Below are positions 56,227 to 64,000 of a stretch of 64,000 nucleotides of DNA, one piece after another; within the stretch, counting starts at the first letter, position 1; every line of letters starts with the position of its first letter. The stretch is from the NCBI GenBank assembly GCA_024138025.1, contig JAMXBD010000231.1, positions 310,001-374,000 on the forward strand. Direction: 5' to 3'. Source of the stretch: Combretum micranthum. Taxonomy: Eukaryota > Streptophyta > Magnoliopsida > Myrtales > Combretaceae. A program made the position numbers and the translations under genes. A model generated the notes under the pieces. The model did not search any database. It was given only the letters and a program-made list of their open reading frames with translations, and was not told the DNA's origin.

Positions 56227-59200
56227 TGTACACCCTCGTTTTTTTAGTACTGATTTCAATTTCGGGATGATTTAAAACCAGGAACCGAAATCCTAAAGGA
56301 ATATCTTTGGACCAATCGGACCTAGGAATCCTATGTCCGGCAAATATCAAGAAGGAAACCCCGAAGGAATAAAAACGAGTTAACTCTAAAGTAAGACTCT
56401 AAATTAAAAAGTCAACGGAAAACTCTAAGTCAACAAAATCTCAGAAAACCCTAGCAGTTTAGGTCCGGCAATCCCGGGTTCTCAAACCAAAAAGTCCAAA
56501 TATGAGTAGGAAGTGTAGATTGGCTCGTATTAATTTAGAATGCTAAGCAATATCCAATTAGTAAATTTTCGATCTATTTCAAACCCGATCGAATACAAGT
56601 CTCGAAAAATATGCCACTCGGGATATTAAAAATATGATATTAGTACCATCAGATTCGTAATTTCATAATATTTCTAAATATTTTAGTTATATAATTTTTC
56701 GGGTTATAAAAGTTACAGTTATAACATTTTTATCGTATTTTCATTACTACCGGATAAATTAAATGTCTAATCAACTTTTTTTTCTTATACACTATTCATC
56801 AAGTACAACCACCCATACAATATTCTTACATCCTTAGAACCTATTATTCCAATTTTACATCATTTCCTTACAAATCTACTTTTCCAATGTATACAAATTT
56901 ACTTTTCCAATATATTTTGTACACAAACTACTCATTAAATTTGAAAGTTATTACATAAAACAAAACAAAAACTTCTCTCTCTCTTCCCTTGCTAGAACCG
57001 TGTTGCCCCCCCCCCCCCCCTAAGCCACAATTTGTTTTGTTTTTCTTTTATTAAATAATCATACCAAACCCTAGTTCATTTTTCATATATAATTTCTTTT
57101 TCACTTTCTCTCTTTTTCTCACAAAACTAACTTCAGAAGTCTCTTTTTCTCTCCCTCTCCACTCTCTATTGCGAGACCCCCTTACCCCCACACACACATA
57201 CAATTTTTTTTCTTTTAACTTCAAGTTTCCTTCTCCAAAACACTAATAGGTAATAGATCTTAACCCTACCACTATAGAAACATGTAATGATAAGTTTATA
57301 CATGTGTGGATCCACCAAAATCCCCATGAGCTTTATGCTAGGGATATGAAAAACACTAAAACATGATATACTTATCATCATAATGTGGGGATCTTGTTAT
57401 TAGAGTTGAGAGATCCTAGTATTTTGCTATATCATTTGCTATCTATTATTTTTATGGAAACTTTGAGCTCATATTTTCATTTATACTATCATCTACATAT
57501 TTTTCATGATGCGTTTACATTCATAGCATGAGTAGTATAGTAGATCTACTTGTTTAGAGTAGTTAAAATGACATAGTACTTGTTTTCATGCATGAAAGAC
57601 TTGCTACATGATCTTCTTAAGGAATGAGTTGATCGAAACTCAAGATCCATTTTGTTTATATCAAAAAGCAATTTGCTAAATTCGGATCTTGAGAAAAACC
57701 CATTTAAAAAACATATTTTTCAACTTCAAAATGAAAGTTTCACATGTAAAATGAAGGGCTTAGGTAACAAATATCATAAACTAGTGATTTTTATAAGATG
57801 ATCATCGTTTTACTAAGAAAAATTTTCAAAATAAGAAAATGATTATAAAAGTTAAGTTAGATCTATGATTTAACTCCAATAAAAATATAGAAATTCGTAT
57901 CTAGGGTGACATGCCAAGAAAACACTTGTTTTCCAACCCTAAAACAAGAGTTTTATTAAAGAAATGAAAGCTTTAGGGAGTAAGTTTGATTATGACTTAG
58001 TTTTAGAAAGATTAAATGAGTTTTTCACAAGAAACAATCCCAAAAACAATTTTTCCAAATTCGGATCTAAAAATAATCCCTATTTAAACATCTATTTCCA
58101 AATGTCAAAATGAGTATTTTAATGAAAAATAGAAGTCTTAGGGAATAGATATAATAAAGACTTGATTTTTATAAGAATAAATATGTTTTATTAAAGTAGA
58201 AACTCAACACAAAGGAATGGTTTTCCAACTAAGATCAAACAATAATCTCATTTCCAAAAATTGTGGAAAATTCGTCCAAAGGCAAAAACCATACTTAAAC
58301 CTCCATTTTTTAACCTTTAGATGAAGAAATTTGTTGATGTAATGAAGGCATTGGATATATAGGTCACCAAGGCTTTATCATCGTAACAATATGTATGATT
58401 TTTAAAGAAATAAAGCTATTTTTCTCAAGCAAGCATTCATAACATTGTTTCAAAGAAAAAGTTTTTCCAAGAATTCTTTTCAACCAAAAATCGTTAAGGA
58501 AATACACATAAATAGCTCATAACATATCATGCATGATAATAACATGTAGATATTGCATATACATATAATTTACTTGATAAAAATAATGCAAATTTCATAA
58601 AACAATTTCGGAAACACAACTTTTAGCTACTGATCCAAACTTTCCAAACCTCAAAATTTTTCAAAATTTAGTAATAACATCATAAATAGATAGATCTTTC
58701 AAAGTAGATGGAAATCGACAGCTTATTTGCGAAATTCCGAGTTAAAATGACCAAGTTATGGCCGTTTTAAATTGGAATTTCCAATTACTATAGAAATTAC
58801 GAATTCAAAGAGTTTTTTTTTTAAGTTTGAAATTAGTTATGGTATGAAATACTCATAGGGGTATTTCTTTGTTTAGGTGATTTTGTATTAGGAGGAAAAT
58901 TCTTGTTTCTGGATCGCTACCATTAAAGACTGGAGACCATGACCAAGTGAGTTCACCATCTAAATATTATATGCTTGTGTTTGTGATTGTAATATTAGTG
59001 GCATTAGAATTAGGACAAGATAAAATTGATTGTATGAATATGATTTCTACATTGGTGAATTGATGATAAGAATATCAAAATGAACTTGTTGTAATTATTT
59101 GCATGATCTAGCATAGAATTGATATGTCTGCAATCTCTATGATCACCCATAAATTGTTAAATTAATATTTCATGATCTTATAATCAAATTAGACATTCAT

Positions 59201-60059
59201 ACCATATGTGAGTCACATTGCATAGGTTATTATACCTTTCTGGGAAGAAGGCATAATAGCTGGGCAACAAGGGGCCTGTAAACTCGAATGTTAGCTTAAT
59301 GGCCGAAAATTTAAATGTTGGCGTACGGGCCGAAATTGAAAATGTGTGTGGTGGGCACCTATATTAACCACAATATGAATTACAAATGTGTGTGGGTAGG
59401 CACCTGATCAACCACAATAAAAAGTGAGAAATTTAAATGTTGGTCGTATGGGCCTAAAACACCTAACCCATAATGGATGGCATAAATCCATTCAACATAA
59501 GACTTCCGAATTGGTATTATGTATTGTATGCTCACGTGTTTGTGCATTCATATGATTGTTAATTTAACTTGTTTGTTATATGTTACTTGTTGCGCATTTG
59601 ATTTTGGAAGTGGAACTTACTAAGCTAGCGTAGCTTACACCCTCACAATTTCTTTCTAATGCAATTCACGTACTTATGGCTGCGTCCGCGACCCTGGCCA
59701 AATCAGGTAATAAGAGACTAGGAGTTATCTCCCTAGAAGTTCACAGTTGGTTTATATAGTTTTCAATAGTGAACCTAGAAGGATCAATTGTTACCAAAAA
59801 GATAGTGCTTAATCTTATGTGTAGCAAGGGAATGGCCCTTAATGCTTTATAACTGATCTTGAGATATCTGTGGTTTTTATTTTTATGCTTATCCTATCAA
59901 ATTGAATAATCTTGTCTCCAATTGTTTATGTATTCTATTGTCGTGAGAGAACCCCTTGCATACTAACACAAGATTTCTGAATGACTGTGATAGTGATTCT
60001 TAAGTCTTGATTAGAGTGCAGCGGACTGTTACGTCTACGATACCCTTTGGGGCGTGACA
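56227..60059 (+). repeat. Giant gypsy 3' LTR
   Basis: 3,833 bp, starting TGTACACCCTCG and ending GGGGCGTGACA. Contains a 15-C homopolymer at 57,006-57,020 that is absent from the 5' LTR. Confidence 0.93.
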
Positions 60060-60716
60060 GTGGCCTTCTTATTTGATTTCTCTCCTTGTTTCTTAATAAG
60101 CTCATGTGTCTTAACTGCACCAAATAGTTCCTCTTTGCTCATAGCACTTAAATCCCATGCTTCTTCTATAGTTATTCTCTTTGCTTCACAATCTTTTGGT
60201 AGTGACCTAAGCAATTTAGAATTTTATTTCCAAATTAGTAAAATTCTTTCCAAGCACGCTCAAAGAATTTATGATTTTGATGAATCTATTATGCATTTCA
60301 TCTATAGATTCATTTGGAAGCATTTTGAAATTTTTGAATTGTCTACATAAAAGACTTTTTTTTTTCTCTCTTATTCTTGAAGTTCCTTCGTAAGTCTCTT
60401 CTAATTCATCCCATTTATCTTTAACAGACTGACATGTATAGATTCTATTAAAATCACATTTATTTAGATCATAATGCAATATGTCTGTAGCTATATCATT
60501 TAGATATAATATTTTTCAATCTTCTTCGTTATAATCTTTTTCTTCTTTTCCTTCAATAATCAAAGACCCATTTTCTATTATATTTCATATTAATCTATTT
60601 TGAACTTTTAGAAATATGTTCATTCTACACTTCCAATATAGGTAATTACCCCCATTTAGAAGTGGTGGTCTATTGATGGCTTGCTCCTTTACAAACCCTA
60701 GTGCATTTGATGTCAT
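60060..60716 (-). pseudogene. gag: Copia-B gag N-terminal part
   Basis: From an ATG at ~60,716: MTSNALGFVKEQAINRPPLL and a YLYWKCRMNIFL segment, the Copia gag start. After a frameshifted stretch, the UBN2 region follows in 60,479-60,216 (SVKDKWDELEETYEGTSRIR, LPNESIDEMHNRFIKIINSL). SAMSKEELFGAVKTHELIKK comes at ~60,150-60,090. It is cut at 60,060 and resumes at 45,531. Confidence 0.88.
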
Positions 60717-60761
60717 GATCTTCACTCTAAATGCTATTAAGCATAAAAAATTAGAGATGAG

Positions 60762-60773
60762 GCTCTAATACCA
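60762..60773 (-). other. Primer-binding site, tRNA-iMet (Copia-B)
   Basis: The minus strand reads TGGTATTAGAGC, one base off the standard iMet complement, two bases inside the LTR. Confidence 0.88.
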
Positions 60774-60775
60774 AA

Positions 60776-61696
60776 TGAAAACGCACTAGAAAATACTCAA
60801 GACAGGGGGTGGATTGAGTATTTTCCCTAAAATGGACCAATAACTAATTCTTATGTAATCAAAACAAATTAATCTTCAATAGCAGTAGATATAGTAATAA
60901 CATATTATAAAATGAAATATAAAACAGATAGGGATAGAAAACTTGAGCTCAAATTTAACGTAGAGTTTGACCTGCTCTCTTCTCCCCACAATCACCAATT
61001 GCCTCCAATCAAGGACTTCACACACTTTATTAATTTCATAAACACACACCCTTAAACTGAGCAATACACCATATCACAATTTTCAGGAAATAAAATATTT
61101 ACTTTTCACTCTACAATGCTTTTTTCTATATAGCAAATACAATAACAAAGCACTATATGATTTTCTCTCTCTTTTCAAATTTTGGAAAGTAATGAACAAC
61201 AAAACAAAAAAATTCTTGATTTGTTTATTTGCAAATGAAAGCTCTTTCAAATTTATCTAAATCTCTAAAGGAAAGCGTATTTATAGTCTTCAAAAACTTA
61301 AATTTTCTTTAGAGATAACATTTGACAAATGGCAATATTAAATGTGTGCAATGGTTGAATTAAAGGTCCATCGACTCGCCGATCGAAATTCCCACCGGCT
61401 TACTAGTTCAAAGATCTCACATAAATGGACTTGTCGCACCTTTTTTCATGCCTTTATCGCACCTTGGATGTTGGACTCGACCATCGTTGTGCTTTATCTT
61501 ACTGGATTGGCTCGCTAATGTACTCCCTATCAACACAAAAACAAAGCACAGAGGGCACATATACATACACCACAAAATATCTTGATTTATGTTTTTCATT
61601 ATAAATTATAGATCATATTCAAGTGAGGTGTGTTTACAAAATATTTACATAACATTACTCTCATCAAAATCATATATAAGATAATTCAATTTAACA
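60776..61696 (-). repeat. Copia-B 5' LTR
   Basis: 921 bp, partner of 12,345-13,258. Starts TGAAAACGCACT and ends TTTAACA. Confidence 0.9.
61278..61285 (-). promoter_or_regulatory. TATA box in Copia-B 5' LTR
   Basis: TATAAATA on the minus strand, in the same context as 12,857-12,864. Confidence 0.6.
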
Positions 61697-61700
61697 TTGT

Positions 61701-62978
61701 CCTGGCTTAAGTTGGCAAGTTATGTCCTAATCTTACGATGCAAATCTGTACCGTTAGATTGACACAATTAAAACATGGTCGTCCGATTAAAAACAAAATT
61801 TTAATCGGATGGTAATTTCGTTGCATTTTAGTAAGTTCGTTCGATTATGGTAAGTAGTAGATTTGTCGAATTCTTGTAAGTTTGTCATATTCTGGTAATT
61901 TGTATGATAGTTTTGTCTTTTAGTACTAAATGGTAGTTCTGTCTTATTGTGTCAAGTTTATCCTATTTTGGTAGATTAATTTTATACTAACTTTTGGAAG
62001 TAGTAAATTCGTTGTATTCTGGTAAATTCGTCTAATTGTGGTATGTGTTATTTTTATCGGATTCTGATAACTTATCGCATTGTGGTAACTTAATCTGATT
62101 TTGGTATGTCATAAATTTGTCATATTTTATATGTTCGTAGTATCCTAGTAGTTTTTTCTATTAGTGCTAAATGGTAAGTTCATTATAATTTGGTAAGTTT
62201 TTCACATTCTAGTAATCTGTCTGGTAGTTTTGTCTTTTAATACTAAGTGGTAGATTTGTTGTACTCTAGTAAGTTTGTTGCATTTTGATTGTTTATCTGG
62301 TAGTTTTATCTTTTAATAGTAAGTGGTAGATTTGTCATACCTTGATAAGTTTGTTATATTTTGATAGTTTGTCTAATAGTTTTGTCTTTTAGTACAAAAT
62401 GGTAGATTTGTCATACTATGATAAATTTATTGCATTTTGGTAGTTTGTCTATTTGTACTAAGTGGTACATTTGTCTTATTATGATAAGTTTATCATATTT
62501 TGATAGATCGATTTTAAGTGAACTTTTGGAAATGGTAAGTTTGTTGCATTCAGATGAGTTTATCTAATACTGGTATGTGTTATTTTTGTTGGATTTCGGT
62601 AACTTCATAGCATTGTGGTAAATTTGTTTAATTTTGGTATTTAGTAGATTTGTTATATTCTTGTGAGTTCATCACATTATGATAGTTTTTTTGTTAGTTC
62701 TAAATAGTAAATTTGTCAGTTCTAAATAGTAAATTTGTCAGATTCTCGTAAGTTTATTGTATAGTGGTAAGTACATGTCATTCATTACATTCATGTGTTT
62801 AAATTTAGCAATGCATTATGGTAAGTTTGCCGCATTGTGGTAACCTTATCCAATTTGGTATGTGGTACATTTATTGTATTTTGATAATTTTTTATCTTAT
62901 TATGGTAATTGTACGGCTATGACTTAGTTACCTAGTCACGTCCTAAAATTAGGTCATACGTACTCGACTTAAGCCAAG
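61701..62978. mobile_element. Non-autonomous element with imperfect TIRs and repeat-filled interior
   Basis: The left end CCTGGCTTAAGTTGGC and the right end, as reverse complement, CTTGGCTTAAGTCGAG begin an imperfect inverted repeat. I count about 30 of 40 positions matching (including TATG.CCTAAT further in). No open frame. The interior is nearly all short degenerate repeats. The superfamily is uncertain: no clear TSD, because Copia-B abuts the left end. Confidence 0.6.
61840..62900. repeat. Degenerate minisatellite, ~20-bp and ~85-bp periodicities
   Basis: Units of the type TGGTAAGTTTGTCGCATT recur throughout. A higher-order unit (GTAGTTTTGTCTTTTAGTAC then AGTGGTAGATTTGTC) repeats roughly every 80-90 bp at ~62,200-62,470. 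A block at ~61,975-62,075 (ending GGTATGTGTTATTTTT) recurs ~530 bp later at ~62,505-62,600. Confidence 0.82.
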
Positions 62979-63685
62979 TTTTTTGAGTAGCTATAGCATA
63001 AAGTCAAAACAATGTTGTTCGATTTTAGTTTAGCTAGTTGATATGTTCTATGTATTACTATATTGGTACTATCACATTGAATAAAACCTTTTTTTCATTT
63101 TTCTTGCTTCATCTTCTATCTTGACTACACCAATGGAGATTCTTTCATCCTATAGTCTCGCTTTTTATATGTAATGATTTAAGACTATCAAACAAATATC
63201 ATGATTTCATACCTCATTCATATTAATGTTTATATGAAAGAAAAGTTATATCAATTCTAATTCAGCTAACACATGTCAAGATCAATAGACTATCAACCTT
63301 TAACCAAGCTACTTAGAGGTTTAGGACCGATTTCAAGTTCATGTGGTATATTTATTCATTCAATATTCCTCACATTCATTGGATTTTTTTGTGTTTCTAT
63401 TGATATCTTGAACGACACTATTAAAAGATATTTAAGTAAATCTTTTAGATAGAATCTGTCTATATGAATGGAGAAGTTATGAAAATAGAACAAATTGAAG
63501 CAGATCTTAAACTAAGAAACTTTGTATAAGGTTGTTTCTCATCTATCTTTGGTCTAGTTTGGGTAATGATACTTTTAAGATAAGAGAAACATAGCGAACA
63601 CAGGGTGAAACAAACAAGACTTATATCATATAGCAGTTTCAAGTTTTTAGGGGTTTTGTGGAACTTATAGAAGATCAACTACATC
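62979..63685. other. No recognised feature
   Basis: AT-rich spacer. A 72-codon minus-strand frame at 63,460-63,678 has no recognisable domain and runs toward an LTR-like region. I do not call it a gene. Confidence 0.5.
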
Positions 63686-63689
63686 AATG

Positions 63690-63908
63690 ATCTAAAAGCA
63701 CTTGAAACTTCAACAGTATCAAAGCAAGAAAAGAATGATTTTATTAATGAAAACTTAACTTGCTCTGTTCAACAACTTGCTATTTATATGGGTTGTAAAG
63801 AACTAACAAACACATAAATAATATCCATTCCCAACAGGATACGTAACCTAAAAGCTAATGACTAAACACTAATAAATACAACTGGGAAAACTATAATATA
63901 TATCAACA
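63690..63908 (-). repeat. Probable 3' LTR of a further Copia element
   Basis: Read on the minus strand, the sequence after the polypurine tract starts TGTTGATATA, has a TATA-like CATATAAATA at 63,781-63,790, and an AATAAAA signal near 63,740. This is the layout of a short Copia LTR. The far end near 63,690 is a guess. The partner LTR would lie beyond the window. Confidence 0.6.
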
Positions 63909-63924
63909 TCCTCCCTCCCCCCTG
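63909..63924 (-). other. Polypurine tract of right-edge Copia
   Basis: The minus strand reads GGGGGGAGGGAGGA directly before the TGTTG terminus. Sequence from 63,925 to 64,000 would be the end of that element's pol or 3' region. Confidence 0.75.
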
Positions 63925-64000
63925 ATATGCCTAAAACTCTAGGTATAGTGATCTCGAATAGGCAAGCAACATATTTCAATTTGAAATGTTCAAACAAAAT

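Larger units (their letters stand above)
45532..60059 (+). mobile_element. Giant-LTR Ty3/gypsy retrotransposon, full length, decayed
   Basis: LTRs at 45,532-49,313 and 56,227-60,059 (about 3.8 kb each) start TGTA and end in TGATA/TGACA. Flanks are ATGGC (45,527-45,531) and GTGGC (60,060-60,064), a target duplication with one mismatch. Plus-strand order inside: a tRNA-iMet-type PBS, an upstream acidic ORF, then heavily broken gag, protease, RT, RNase H and integrase, and a purine-rich tract before the 3' LTR. Sequences around RT and integrase (HYEF..FGL.NAP, LDK..VFL.DD, YHPHTNKQ.E) place it in Ty3/gypsy. It interrupts Copia-B gag. A MITE sits at 51,682-52,702. Confidence 0.92.
12345..61696 (-). 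mobile_element. Copia-B: old Sirevirus-like Copia retrotransposon hosting all nested insertions
   Basis: Related sequences at 12,345-13,258 and 60,776-61,696 are the 3' and 5' LTRs of one minus-strand Copia. Between them, gag, protease, integrase, RT and RNase H remnants run right to left in Copia order once the two foreign blocks (14,097-41,508 and 45,532-60,059) are removed mentally. The RNase H text stops at 41,509 and resumes at ~14,096. The gag text stops at 60,060 and resumes at 45,531. A tRNA-iMet-type PBS lies at 60,762-60,773 and a polypurine tract just inside the left LTR. LTR edges are eroded: taking 12,345 as the left edge gives flanks TTGTA and TTGTC, a probable mutated 5-bp target duplication. 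In one hand-aligned 95-bp stretch I counted about 13 LTR differences, so the element is old. Confidence 0.85.

Overview
The window is nuclear DNA of a flowering plant, probably a eudicot. It holds one intron-containing plant amino-acid permease gene in AT-rich DNA, surrounded by plant LTR retrotransposons (Copia/Sirevirus, Athila-like and other Ty3/gypsy types) and small inverted-repeat elements. No bacterial-type operons, tRNA or rRNA genes, or CRISPR arrays were seen. The species cannot be named from the sequence.

Left part (1-12,344). Positions 220-1,748 hold a decayed Copia gag/protease remnant on the minus strand. Positions 2,761-5,357 hold an eight-exon BAT1-type amino-acid permease on the minus strand. 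Its exon structure and length are otherwise intact, but two short indels break the frame. Then come about 6.5 kb of AT-rich DNA with microsatellites, a duplicated ~200-bp segment, and two decayed Copia pol fragments in opposite orientations (10,216-10,940 minus; 11,358-12,280 plus).

Central part (12,345-61,696) is one nested stack of retrotransposons. The outermost is an old Copia element (called Copia-B here) on the minus strand, with LTRs at 12,345-13,258 and 60,776-61,696. Its pol gene is split by a ~3.7-kb solo LTR of a giant-LTR Ty3/gypsy family (14,097-16,229 plus 39,929-41,508, minus orientation). That solo LTR is split by a Sirevirus-like Copia (Copia-A, 16,230-39,923, minus strand, TSD TAGTG). 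The third ORF of Copia-A is split by an Athila-like Ty3/gypsy element (19,431-32,547, minus strand, TSD ATTAT). The gag of Copia-B is split separately by a full-length 14.5-kb copy of the giant-LTR gypsy family (45,532-60,059, plus strand). That copy contains a 1.02-kb Harbinger-type MITE (51,682-52,702, TSD TTA). The nesting gives a relative order of insertion.

Right part (61,697-64,000). Next to the stack is a 1.28-kb element with ~40-bp imperfect terminal inverted repeats, filled with degenerate short repeats (61,701-62,978). After ~0.7 kb without recognisable content, the window ends in the 3' LTR and polypurine tract of another minus-strand Copia element.

The most unusual signal is in Copia-A. 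The heptamer GTCTGAC occurs 14 times by eye in its ~10.6 kb, often in 12-bp-phased clusters, in the LTRs and leader-like DNA as well as in coding DNA. Several differences between its two LTRs fall exactly in these motifs. A second signal is a six-copy ~83-bp tandem array in the Athila element, whose GC-rich inverted-repeat core also occurs in that element's LTRs.
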